NCBI GenBank assembly: GCA_914767715.1
Contig: OU612071.1
Location: 5,518,001-5,582,000, forward strand
Length of the DNA: 64,000 nucleotides
Origin: Membranipora membranacea
Lineage: Eukaryota; Bryozoa; Gymnolaemata; Cheilostomatida; Membraniporidae
Reading direction: 5' to 3'
Shown here: piece by piece, positions 36,783-48,999 of the stretch
Layout of the letters: every line of letters starts with the position of its first letter
How positions within the stretch are numbered: position 1 is the first letter of the stretch
Made by a program: the position numbers and the translations under genes
Notes under the pieces: model-generated
Database searches by the model: none
What the model was told of the DNA's origin: nothing
Seen by the model: only the letters and a program-made list of their open reading frames with translations

Positions 36783-39198
36783 TCAGTCAGTTAAAGGCAA
36801 GGCCTCAGGGCAGGTAAAATTTACAAACCTGTTGTTAAGAGTTTTGGGGCTAAGTAGTCTAACAAGCTGCAGATTTCTCTGCTTTCTCTCTCTGCGTTTC
36901 TGCTCGTACCGGTACCTGAGACGAGGTAGATGAGGGTTTCCAGCCTCCCCTGTCTCGAGAGCTGATAATAAGGTTTGGTGTCTGGTATTCATCTCCGGTT
37001 TACCTCCAGTACCCATCAGTCTCATCCCTCCAACTGAGCGGAAAAAGTGCAGAGCTATCTCTTGTTCTGTGGAGGATAAATATCAAAGCTTGCGCATCAT
37101 ACAATTTGATTGATCAATCTGGTTAAAGCTTGAAGGTGAACTTTACTGGTGGGACTGATTAATTTGATGATATTCCTTAGGAGCTTAGCTAGTGGATTTT
37201 TCTGGTATGTTTCAGAATCAAGATCCAAAGTAAAATCCAATTTGGAAATTTCTACCATAAACTGGACAAATATGATTAATGAAACAAAAAAAACTAACTT
37301 AAAACCCAAGAGGTCTAAACTAAAAGACCACATCTACATTCTGCTATTGATATCCTGTACACATTGAGGTAGGTGTTATTTGTTTGAACCATTTCAAGGT
37401 GAGACGCTAACCTTCATCTGTCGCCTGCTCTAAACACTTAGCTACTTCCTGTTTAGTGTTGGCTGGTTGTGATTTCCTATTTGGTTCATCGGCTGGAGCA
37501 GCACTACGAAACACCAGATATAATGTTCTTTATAAAGGTTAAGGGACAGGAGCTTAGGCTATTTATGGTGGCAAGGAAAAATACACACAGATGCAATTCA
37601 CACATGTCAAGATAATTTCTTTTTTACAGATGATGATGTTTCACAATTTTCCAGCTGTTGTTGCTTGCAAATTTGAAAACAAAATTTTATTCAATTATAA
37701 GGTCTGCATGAAGGATAATCTGCTTCCAAATTTACAGCTGCAACATTAAACTTTAATGACCTGCATTTGCATCACGCCATAGCACAGTAGTTCCACCTAT
37801 GATTAATCAAAGAAAACATTTAGTGTAACTCTCAAAGATTATTGCCAATGTTTCTGATCTTCTTTAAAGCAACTCGTACAAACCTTGATCTGAGAGCTTT
37901 GTCTATAACTCTCCTATCTGTTTGGGGATACTTCTGTAAGTAATCTTCAGCTGCCTCCACAAGATCTGCTTTTATATTCTGTAACATTTACAAGAAATTT
38001 TGCATGAGGACCATATTTGAGAGTTGTCTGCCCCTTGCTCGTGAAAAGACAATCCCTGTCATATCAAATATATCAAATGCATTATGCCATAACAGGAACA
38101 GCTGGGTTGGTAGAGCGCTGGACTTTTGACTGCAAGGTAATGTTTCCCTCCTCAGTGGTGCCCGTTGGTGCAAACTCCTGATTTGTCTGTCACAGGTCAT
38201 TAACCCTAACCGACCTCAAAAACTAATAACATTCATTCCCCAACCATTGGTAAAGTCATGATTCAATACCTGTGTTTACAGCTTGCCAAAACCAGGAAAA
38301 TGACATTGGCCACTCATACATTTGAATGGTTAGTCAAATGAGGATAAAGTGAAAAGTGAACAACTGAGGAAATTTTTCTTCCTCAGCGAAATCTCATCAA
38401 TATCTACCTTGTATCTATCTTGACTCTGCAGTGCTATACCCGCAGGTAAAGAATGCCTCCAGTCCATCTGTCTACCTTCTCGTATAGAGCCGCACACAGA
38501 CTGGGCTACAGCAGGTCTATAAAGAGAACTTCCACTGATCACATTATATACTGTTGCATGTAAATCAATTCACTTAGTAGTAGTACCGTCACAAGGAGTT
38601 TGGTGTGACGACCCGTGTTCAATTTTATTAATTAGGGATGGGTACATGTTAGGTACTGCTACTAAACTGACTCTTACGATCAGATATACACATGATAATA
38701 GTGTAATCTCGATGTTAGTGTGACGAGAACCACGTATAACTAAATTGCCAAGTAGTTTTCCAGCCTCGCAGAATCAGATCTATCCCCCCCTAATCACAGG
38801 GGAAAACCTGATCGCTGCACTGTAATATCTGAGATGTTCTGTTGTCCCTAGATATTTGTGTTTTACCATAACACTACTCAAGTAAAAAGAATAGATATAT
38901 TGCACATTTGGACTCAAATCGGTCAAATAATAGAATTGCATTGTGGGATAGCTGTATGTTGCTGGGTCCAACCCATATCTCTATGGTCAAATCTGGTCAA
39001 TACCATAGGCAGCTAAAGTGTCTGAAAGTTTAGCATTGGAATACTTGACTATGAATACAAGAGTATACTCTTCTCATAAAACGATAGCAGCAAAAACCAA
39101 GAGAAGAGTCAAATCATACCTGGGCATTGAGAGGGAGGGGGTAGGAAAGTCACCCCTGATGTCTCCACCCACTGTGCGAACTCTACCTATGGTTGGTA
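36783..39198 (-). CDS. unrecognised multi-exon protein, 3' part (five exons)
   Basis: Exons 39120-39198, 38408-38534, 37884-37978, 37412-37503 and 36783-37066 share one frame with matching phases (2, 0, 2, 1). The product includes TVGGDIRGDFPTPSLSMPR, SLYRPAVAQSVCGSIREGRQ, MDWRHSLPAGIALQSQDRYK, a helical ADLVEAAEDYLQKYPQTDRR and a basic RLRYRYEQKRRERKQRN segment, ending EALPLTD. I treat the last exon as terminal because its frame stops at 36783 and AATAAA lies about 105 bp further on. A GTTTGT donor at 36828 would allow more exons instead. No family is recognised and no upstream exon was found before the PPP6C-like copy. It looks intracellular, with no signal or membrane segment in the part seen. 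Confidence 0.6.
38090..38180 (+). mobile_element. tRNA-Lys-like SINE head
   Basis: CAGCTGGGTTGGTAGAGCGC (box A-like) followed by GGACTTTTGACTGCAAGG resembles a tRNA with an anticodon-like TTT. The B box is decayed and the segment lies in an intron. Confidence 0.35.
38540..38715 (-). mobile_element. miniature inverted-repeat element, family A, copy 2
   Basis: The reverse complement matches 8004-8180, including TATCTGATCGTAAGAGTC, GGGTCGTCACACCAAACTCC and TACATGCAACAGTATATAAT. Its end runs directly into the acceptor of the exon at 38408-38534. Confidence 0.6.
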
Positions 39199-39199
39199 C

Positions 39200-40597
39200 T
39201 GTAAAAGAAAGAAATTCAAACAGTGAACCAGCCGGCAAACTTGAAGCCGACTCTACATGGGTAAAATCAATTTGATTGACTTTGGTACTTACAATAACGT
39301 TTCAGTACTAGAATTGCAGGACAACAATCTTGTTATGTCTATGAGACACTAGCCAATGTGTTGGCTCTGATCGGTTCCCAAGTCGATCAGAGCCAACAGA
39401 TATGCTAATGAGAAAGTACATTAAGAATGAAATTTCCACTATGTCTCTGTATTATTCAGAGAGCATGACAGGCCTCCTGTAGTTTTGGCAAGTCGAGTGG
39501 TAAAATTCCCCAGTTGTAGAGGTCGAAGGATGTCTTGACCACCGGACCAAATCTAAAGAAGGGCTGTGCTATAGAGTTTTGTTATATACTAATATACAAT
39601 AAAATTAATAACTATACAATAATATTGGTTTCATCGCAGACTATAGTTGAAGAAAATTGACAATAGAGATAGGTCTTGTAAAACAAACATACCAAGGTCT
39701 TTTGACTGTTGTGCCTTAAGGACATAAACGCTATATATGTATCAAATACTCAAGCCTTACAAATTCACCGAACTTGAGAGAGTGGGTCATGTGAACTTAA
39801 TGTTTCAATTACAAACTATCAACAAAATAACATAAAACACCCTGATCTCGGCTTACAGCGTTCAGACTGAAAACTGTCTCACAGGAATTGTTTAGACAAA
39901 ATTAAAATTACATGTCCAACTTCCACAAATGAGAACATAATCTTCCAAATTTAGGGTAACTGGCTTTGGCAAGACCTTGGATATTAGTGTTTCAGAGTGC
40001 AGTGAACGGCTGATAGTATCCTAGAATCTACCCTTGAACAGTTATGATCTGTCATGAGTTACTGGAGCTACTTTGAAGTGAATGGGACACCAGATCAGTT
40101 AGCTCTGGGCATGCAAAACAAAGTACCTGTTGCATTTGTAAGTTTACAGCAGAGACAGCAATCAAACAAATGTAAGTAAGCCAGATACGGTGTTTACAAG
40201 GTTCGGGTGAAGTTCGACAGATTTTGGGAATATTGTATTTTTTTGTCAGTGGCACTGTTTTGCAAGCTCAGGGCAGTATCACTCTGCGCATGTGCGAACT
40301 GTTGAGGCATACATTCGTCTCTGCAGCATAGGGCTTGAATTAATTAACCTAAACTAAGAACCTAAATTGAGAAAACAATGGAAACCCATAATTTGGAAAT
40401 ATTTGGGCCAAAATAGAACACTGGCTTTGATATCTTATAAACTTGAACTCTGGGAGTTGTCTTTCTTGATGGAAGGCAGCGCCACTACTGCTGTGCTGCA
40501 GAGATAGACTATGTCACAAGGCTATCATGCAGGCAGAGTGGGGCAGTATTGTCGCCCCTGTCACATAATATACTTCATATCAAGTAGAAGACTTTAC
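39200..40597. other. region between the unrecognised gene and the PPP6C-like copy
   Basis: A short palindrome (TTGGCTCTGATCGG with its near inverse) lies at 39360-39396. The missing last exon of the phosphatase copy and the missing first exons of the downstream gene would be expected here, but neither could be recognised. Confidence 0.35.
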
Positions 40598-43404
40598 CTA
40601 TAGCAGTAGTTAGGGGCTGACCAAACAGTCACCAGCTTATCAGAGAACATGTACTTGTATCCTACAGAGAAACAAAATACATTTAGTAAATATACTCAAG
40701 CAAATAATCGTCAAAATTTCAGGAACTTCCCTTATAAGGGCATACCTCAGCTCACATTTCTATGGACTAACGCTCTTAACTCAAAGAGGGCAAATTAATG
40801 TGTATCCCACAATGCAATGCTTTGGTAGTCCAGGTGAGATAAAGTCAACAATAGTAAATGTATTTTGGGTATTTTCTATCATCTTTACTTATTTGTTCTT
40901 ACATGTGATTTGGGTTATGAGAATATTGATCACTTACCATCATGTGCCAGCTGATGAGCTCTGCATATCAGACTCAGGTTGTTTATGTGTACAAACTAAA
41001 AAATAATACAATATTAAGTCATGCAAAACGGTCCAATGTGTGGTGATTGACAGGAATTGATCAATCTGAATTGCTCAGCCAATTAGAGTCGAATCCAGAA
41101 CTCCTCTGGCACTGATAAACTGCAAGTGAATAGAAAAACCGCTTTCAGATTGATGCCAACTCATCAGTTACTATTTGGTCACACCAACTGTGCAATGAAT
41201 GGTAAAACTTGAAATTACGATAGAATTGCGCACCTATGAAAAATGTATGTCGAAGAGCAGACAACTCAAAAATAATGTCTAAAAACCCAGATATTATTTA
41301 ATTGGTTATTACTACGAAGCAGAGAGTGACCGATTTAAATGACCATTTTCAGACTTCTGGTATGCTATCATAAACAAATAAGCGCTCTGAAACATCAATA
41401 CAAGGTCACTCCACATCAGCCAATCTTTTGTGATGTCTTATTTAGGAAGATATGTGGCACTAAATATTGTAGCTAAGGTTGACTGGCTACTGATAGTATG
41501 CAGCTGTGTGATATTCCATGCTCTAGTATGAACTGACACCTTACCTCGTTGGTAACTTTAGCCCATCCATCCATATCATCGGGGTCAGACCAGACGAGAT
41601 CCCAGAAAGCTCCCTATAAGAATATAAGTATAATTGTACAATCATATTATTGATCAGCCCTTTTCCATACACGTGAAATATTGGGAGATAGTCATGTACA
41701 CAGGCAGATCATGCATCACTTCACAAAACTTCACAAGAACTTTGTTAAAACAGTAATTCTGTTGAGCTGATGTTTCCAGCAACATACCACAGTTTTTACA
41801 CATAAATCTGTTTTAGTTTGTACAAAGCTTTTGCTCTGGTTCCAGTTTTATACCTGATAGATATTTTGGGGCCTTTTGAGTTGAGCCTGCGTAAAATGTG
41901 GCCTTTAAAAAAAGGTCGCCCACTCATGATCTTGTATGTAGTAAGTGAGCATATAAATGGACAGCTCAAATACTTTTATAGATATATGTGTGACTGTTAC
42001 TGCAAAGCAATAGACCTAAATCAAGTTTACTCAAATGCCTGCATTCGGAGTTTCTCCTCCACCAATAATATCCCGCTGGCTAGTTCGCAGAGGGGAGCAA
42101 TTCCAAATGCGGGCAAACTTATCTTGGTTGGCCTGACTCATTCACTAACTAACTGATTAACTAAATGCCATTTTTATCAGAATATTTTACATTGCCACCC
42201 AAACCAAATATGTCTAAGATTTAGAAAGTCGATAGTCCACATATACTGAATAGAGCAGTGTAGCTCAACAAACACATTCTTGGTAATTGCTCTCATTCTG
42301 GTAGCGAGAAAGAGAAGGTATAAATCACCTGTTACCAAAGACCTTGACCTTACCTTATGAGGAATCTCCTGATTTCTGTCTATAGTTCTGATCTGATTGA
42401 CTGTTTCAATATCTGGACTGAGGCCTCCGTGTACACAGAGTATACTCTCATCAATTATCTATAATTATATTGATAGAAATGCATAGTATTATATAACCAT
42501 AGCTGAGTACAAAAATCATTCAATTATTTGATAACTTTAGTAATACATCTCAATCTCACAGCAATACAATGCCAATATATGTTCCTTTTGAACATTGCGG
42601 GTAAAAATATTAAAAAAAACAATTAAATTAAGGTGTGACGGCCGTACACCTGAATGATAACTTGCATAAGACTGTGCTTTTATTTATTTACTGTGTTAGA
42701 TATCCGCAGTTAGAGGAGTGGTATTTTGGTATTATCTCTGTCAGTGTTAGGTTGACAGTCGCTACAGCCAACTTGCATAGTAAGCAGAGGCATTGTCTTT
42801 TATTAAATGGCCAAATCGTCAAAGTGTAAGGAGGGAGGAGCTACCTTAAAGGTTGCCAAGCAGGGTTCACCATACAAGACAAATCATTGACAACATGTTG
42901 TGCGCTAGAGTCTTTTACACACGTGTTCAAATTTTCATCGCATTTGATAAATTAGGGGCCCCTTGGTAGCCTCTCAAATACACCGATGTCTAGCTGCAGC
43001 TTCAATTCATGTCTTAGTTGATGTAAGCTAATGATGACATGCTTGCTTTCCTCATGATTATATGTACCACTGATACTGAATTCCTATTGGCTAATAACTA
43101 AGCATGAGTCATGTGACATCTTCAGATGCCCGAATTGAGTTTGGTGTGAAGCAAAACACCTACACTGTAAGTTGGATATTAACTTACAGCAGCAACTGTT
43201 AGATGATCGAATACTTTACAGCAGTACCTCCAGGTGTTAGCGTTACCATACTTATTCTGACATTCATCTGTAGAACAAGAATGACAATCAATATAAATAA
43301 TAAACTTTATTGCTATTACCCCTGTTCAAGGTAAGAGTGGGCGAGCTAGGGTTATGTATAAAGAGTTCAACAAGAGCATCACTGTACACCCACATAGACA
43401 TTGA

Positions 43405-43580
43405 GATTAAACTGTTAGGATGTGTATCTCTGATGGCTAGAGTCAAGTTTAGTCTGAGTACCTCATGGTGTGCCGACCCTAAATTATGGAAATTTATGTT
43501 GGTGGCTACGCCTAATTCCTCCTGATTGATCTCAAGCTACAGGAGCTTATTAATCAGATATACACATGCAAAAATATATA
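43405..43580 (+). mobile_element. miniature inverted-repeat element, family A, copy 3
   Basis: It begins ATGTGTATCTCTGATGGC and ends ATCAGATATACACATGCAAA, with GGTGGCTACGCCTAATTCCT in the middle. It matches 8004-8180 directly and lies in an intron of the phosphatase pseudogene. Confidence 0.55.
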
Positions 43581-44572
43581 ACGCAAATGTTGTGCTGTTA
43601 AAAAGCTACATACTCATATAGCCTGAGGGCATCAAAAGATGACATAAATATACGGGGCATCCCTAAGAGCTATAGTATAATTGAGGAGACCATTTCATGT
43701 TTATCCTTTTATCAGTTCGGAGGGTATGATTGCAGACAGAAGCCTAATACGGCCAATGCCAATACCAAATTTTGAATTTTTGAATTTCTCAACCGATGCA
43801 ACAATCAAGGATTCACAACATATCCAAAATGATGTTGAAATAAGTAATTGGAAAACTCATATTATCCATTATGAGTTGCCCAGGTACTAAGGCTAATATT
43901 TCAAGTTACAGGGTGCTAATGTATGATTCCTTTCTGTATATTATTGATGGGTAAACACAATACAATCACCGATATACTGACCGTAGAATCCATAGACTTG
44001 CGTGATTTGTCTACTTTCGTGATTATCTCTGAGTAAAGTTTTCTAATCCGGGTATCTGAAAGAAAATACACTAACTAAAATTTGTAGTCACAAATAAAGT
44101 CATATACTGCAGACTCTGTGAAAGAGAGGCCTGTATGTGAAATTAAAGCCAGAAGACTTCAACCTGGTAGCAAGCGTTGTTTTGAGAATTTAGTAGAATT
44201 CATTATGTATAGGACTGGAAATTTCATATGATATAACATATGTCGATATTGTTGGGATTTTCAGTTTCAAAGACAAAGGCTGCTATTTCTGCGGAGTTGG
44301 GTGGTTGATGCATTTCATGACAGAACATCAACTATCAAATTTCAACAATGACCCATCCAATTAAGTTTCCCATGTTCATGGATTGATAATAATTACCTAT
44401 TTATCCAACCCTACCAAATATGTGCAAGATTTGTATAGATACAAAAAGGGAGTGGCAATCGTGAAATGGGTGGGGCAAAAGGCATGGGCCTATTTCAATC
44501 GAGAGGTATTTTGTCAGGAAGGGCATCTGACCTCAATTGATCCTGTGCCACATCAGTATACAGTCAGTAGAC

Positions 44573-45558
44573 CAGTAGGGGAAGGCGGGGCACGTTGAGC
44601 CATGGGGCACGTTGATCCACCCCACTTTTTTCAAATACCATTTTATGTTTTGAGTTTTCCCCTCCATCAGAGGTCATGTGACCAAAGGTCCCCTTTTTGA
44701 GCAGACAAAAAGAAAGATAGCTACTAAGGGAAGATAATTATTTAGTTTTTCATCAGTTTTAGCGTAAAAAGTAAATAATGTGCCATTCGACGGCAATGTC
44801 ATTTATTCCCAACAAGGCGTGACTGAGAAGTTGCAACTTTTATTATGTGATAACATCATATTTAGCCTCAAAATCACATAATCTAAACTTATCTCTGATG
44901 GAGAGATTTTGTTGAACTCGAATTGAAAGTGAAAAACAGGCTGTTGGGGCACGTTGAGCCATGCCCGATGGGGCACGTTGAGCCATGCAACGCAGTATAT
45001 AAATGTTACATGATGAAAGTGTATATGAAGTATATGTACACAAGAACAAAAACATTGCAATTGATGTTTCTTCAATGAAATCAGCAATTACTCGGAGCTC
45101 ACTTTTCCCTTCACTTATGATCAAGTTTGCCGTGTGCAAGTATTCCTCTACCGCAAAAAATTCAGAGATTTATGTGTTGCGAATTATATTTTATAGTTCA
45201 CTGGAGTGATGAAAAAAATGCGCTGTTGCAATGAATTTGGTTCCTTTCCTTTATTTCTTATGGTTGCAATGAATTAAAAAGTTATTACCAGCAAAGAGAT
45301 GACCATAACAGAGTGGCTCTAAGTGCCCCATACAAAATGCCGACCCGGCTCAACGTGCCCCGTTGAGCCGCTTCCCGATTTTTTTTGAAACAGCAATATT
45401 TTCTTTTCTTGCTGCAATGGGTTTCTGACCTCACTCATGTTGATGGAAGACATGAAGACCAATTTCAGTGCCAATTTTTGTTAATCTGGCACAATTCAAC
45501 TGCATGTTACAATTAAATATGTAAAAACTGGCTCAACGTACCCCGCCTTCCCCTACTG
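44573..45558. mobile_element. 986-bp non-autonomous terminal-inverted-repeat transposon
   Basis: The left end starts CAGTAGGGGAAGGCGGGG and continues with CACGTTGAGCCA. The right end is its inverse, with one difference over about 30 bp. The core phrase GGGGCACGTTGAGCC occurs again at about 44601, 44946 and 44969, and inverted near 45346-45370, as subterminal binding-site-like repeats. No transposase frame is present, so it would need help from elsewhere. Target duplications are not obvious. It sits in an intron of the phosphatase pseudogene. Confidence 0.85.
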
Positions 45559-47827
45559 ATATAGAAAAAAAAGTAACATTGAGATTTCTCACAAGGTAGT
45601 GAGACTATAAATGAACGTGACTTTTTATTTCCATGTATAGATACAAAACTTACTTTGCTTTCAATGACATAAGATAGGTTAGTGTCTCTAAACTGAAATA
45701 GCCTATATCCACAAAATCTCCCATTAAGATGTAGTTTGTCTCTGGTAAACTTCCTGTAAAACATCGTCATCATCAACAGTATATTAGACAAAGTACTCCC
45801 TGCATAAGCGTAAAAAAAGCAACAAATACCTTGCTCCGTGGTACGAATAGCGCTACCTGTGGGTCAATAACTGGAATGTATGGAACTATAACCTTGTGTA
45901 CAACAAATGATTGTTATTATTGAGTATCAAGGAATCTAAGTAAATGGATTCGTTGAAAGCTTCACTGATGTGCAAACATGATCAGCCATCTGAGTTTTGA
46001 CGGTGTAGATGGTACAAGTGAGAAGTGCAAATGGCTAGAAAACCATAAAATCAAACTAACCTCCTTTGACAAAGAGCTCTTTGAGATCGTAGAATTGACC
46101 GTGTAGGATATCACCACACACAGTGACGGGTGTGGAGACAGGCTGCACATTAGATTCTTCCAACAGCAGAGAGCATACATGGTCACACAGGTGCTGTAAT
46201 AAAGGTTTGATTGTCAGGTCAATCTTAGGAATGAGTAACCGCTTTTGTTTGGTGTAGTACAATGTCACAACAATGCCGCATCAGTGTAAGTGCTCTATGT
46301 GGCATGCCTAAGACCTACAGCACTCAAGACACCCTACGCTGTTTAGGACTAGTGGGTGCTATAAGGCTTGCATCAATGTATGCTGTCACCATTCTGAAAC
46401 CTTGCTGAACATGTTGTGAGGAGCCAAAAGATGAAGTATGAGTATCAGATTGAGAGCGAAAAAAATATGTCTGGAAATGTGACCAAGAACTGTGCCAATT
46501 TTTCCCCACATAAATTTTTGTAGAAGTTGCTTGTGCCTTGGAATCTTTCCGTTGAATGTTTTTCCAAATTAAAATGCAGTAATCACCTACCTTGAGATCT
46601 GTTTCATTGAGATATTTACACTCTTAGGCAATATCTACCCACTTGTCAACGTCGGCCATTGTGTGTTCTACAAAAGGGCAATTATAATCATGATATATGT
46701 ATTACATAACCCTTGAGTCCAATCATATGGTAGTAGCCTATATTGTTTTGAGAGAATTTAAGCTAAAACTTTAGTGATCATAAGATGGCCATGTTTGTCA
46801 AATACAAGAGCTATATAGCCAAAGGTGTAGGCCTAAGCTTGCATATATGAGAGCTATGGACCGGTAAAGGTTGCTTTTGACTACTCTACTGAGTACCGCC
46901 TACACAATAGTGTATTCAATCAATGAGAAGGCATTGCTTAGTACATATTAACCAAGTCCTGTCTCCACTATCCTATTTAATGATTTAATTTATTGACACA
47001 AAATGGTTGGTTTAATGTAGCCTCTTTATTAATCTTTAGTTATTGATGCAATTCAAAGGGTTCCGGTCAAGCCTTTGTATTCTTGTATATAGCTCCAAAA
47101 ATAACCATTTGTGTCAATCAACCAACTGTACCTCTCAGACCAATGTTTTGATGTAGGTTCTAATCTATCTATGTTCTAATAGCAGAAGTAGTAAGCTGAA
47201 GGTAGTACTCAGTACTGGCTGGTGAACTAACACTACCAGATTTTTAAAAATGTTATGTTATCTCTCCTTTTGGACAAAGTTTTTACCTTGATAGCAGCTA
47301 TTTATCTGAGCAGACTGATGACAGTTTCCTGTACTCGGTCGAAGTATCATGCATATGTAAAACTCTTAGTAAAGCAGACTTGTAGAGAAACTGGGGTGAT
47401 CATGAAATAAATTGCATTTTTAGAAACTTATTTGATAGAAATAAAAAAGAATACTTCGCTAGAAGAGGATGTGAAATATGATTGGCTCAGAGTCTGGTCC
47501 GGACTCAATAATTGGCCTATTTAGAAATAGGTCGATTCTTATGTCATGGACAACGAAAGAACAACTCTTGTTTTTACAAGGGAAGACAATTCTTAAGATT
47601 ATTTTTTCAGATGTAACAGCAGGGCAGTTGGGAGGGGTGGGTTTGGGAGGGGGACCAGTGTGTGAAATGATGAACAGCAAGAAGTAGCAGTAAAAATATT
47701 GAAGTTGGTTATGCTCTAAGAAGGTGTGATTTTATAAGAGCTGCTTAAACCATTACTACCTACAAGTTACAAAGTGTCGAGCGTTTGAGCAACAAACTCC
47801 AAGTTCATTGGTTTGAGCAGGGAGAAT

Positions 47828-47888
47828 GGTTTGAGGGGGTTTGAGGGGGTTTGACAGGGTTTGAAAGGGTCCCTGGTTTGAGGGGGTT
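47828..47888 (+). repeat. G-tract repeat able to form a G-quadruplex
   Basis: Units of GGGGGTTTGA and close variants recur six times, giving successive runs of three to five G residues with loops of 5-7 nt. Confidence 0.75.
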
Positions 47889-48654
47889 TGACTATCTAAT
47901 AGCAGTTATTAAGTTTCCTGAAAATACCACATGACGCATAATGCTTGTATCCTTATGAAGTGGCTAGATTTTCTGAGGTCATGGTGTTTGTTGTTGGCTG
48001 AGTTGTCTGAGTTTGTAGATGCCTGAGTCAAAACAGTTGATACCCTGCGTTCAAAAAGATCCTGGTCATACCTGGCTCAAAACAGTTGAAACCATGCCTT
48101 CAAAAAAGACCAAAACAACACCCCTATATTCATCAATTATTGAGTAAAATGCAAGAATCAAAAGTTTCAGATGGTACACACATCTTTCTGACATCACATT
48201 CTCCTTCCCCAGGCATCACTGAGAGATCATTTCAGCGATGCCTGACTTTGATAACTCAGAAATGTTTGTCCTGATTGCAAAATTTAGCTGTTCTTAGGCT
48301 TTTTTTAGCTGAAGAAATATCTTTGGTAGTTTTGGGCTTTATTTCATGTATGCTTCAACGTGCAATGATATCTCCGAGTGTTGTTCGTTTCTTGAGTTTC
48401 AAAATTATTGGAATACAGCAAAACACACCACCTGATCATCATTCGTATTCATATTATGTGAACAGTCACAGAGTGTGGATAAGTTCCAGCTGAGGTGAAG
48501 GATGCTGGAAGTGGCCTGCTTCCTGTACAAGAAGACTCTGCTTGGATCTGACACGAAACAAACTGTGCCATGGTTCCGCAGAGGAATCCTGTTTGCTTTT
48601 GCATGAGAACACCAAACTTCACATATGGGCCCATACCAAAAAGATCTAGAAGAA

Positions 48655-48690
48655 GCCGATATATATATATATTTAAATATATACATATAT
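48655..48690. repeat. AT dinucleotide-rich microsatellite
   Basis: Alternating AT runs with a central TTTAAA. Confidence 0.7.
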
Positions 48691-48999
48691 CAGTACAGGA
48701 ACTGAAATGAGACTAAATCTCACTAGATCCTAGCCGAATACACATTTGAGAAACTCGTACATAGTTCATATATTATCTCTGTTCAACTACCGAGGGACAA
48801 GTTGTTTATTTTATCTCACAAATCACAGTATCAATAAGAAGTGATGTAAAATATTTGGCTCTATCCAGGGTAGTTTTTACAAACCTGTCATCTCAGAATG
48901 ATATTTGACACACACTGAAAAAGAGGTTTATGGCATAATGACACAAAAATAATATTGTTGATGAACTGATTGATGATTGGCAGCTGCATTACATTTTTG

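Larger units (their letters stand above)
40598..46659 (-). pseudogene. PPP6C: unprocessed pseudogene of protein phosphatase 6 catalytic subunit
   Basis: Nine exons with correct splice sites and matching phases read as PPP6C: 46591-46659, 46061-46193, 45654-45753, 43982-44055, 43188-43267, 42354-42458, 41545-41613, 40938-40995 and 40598-40661. Family phrases include [54 protein letters not shown] and [12 protein letters not shown]. Working PPP6C is a two-metal serine/threonine phosphatase of the PP2A group. This copy has TAA as codon 12 (46624-46626) and TAG at 44043-44045. It also has an extra Leu codon inside GDIHG (46104-46106), DRG changed to DIG, RGNHE changed to RDNHE, and a 12-residue in-frame deletion removing the SPRGAG motif from exon 7. 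The final exon was not found. Because introns survive, it arose by genomic duplication or by decay in place, not by retroposition. Confidence 0.85.

Noticed and set aside
36828-36829. GTTTGT donor continuing the unrecognised minus-strand gene towards the collagen-C4-type exons
   Set aside because: The phase does not fit the first collagen-C4-type exon, and a nearby stop plus poly-A signal favour a terminal exon.
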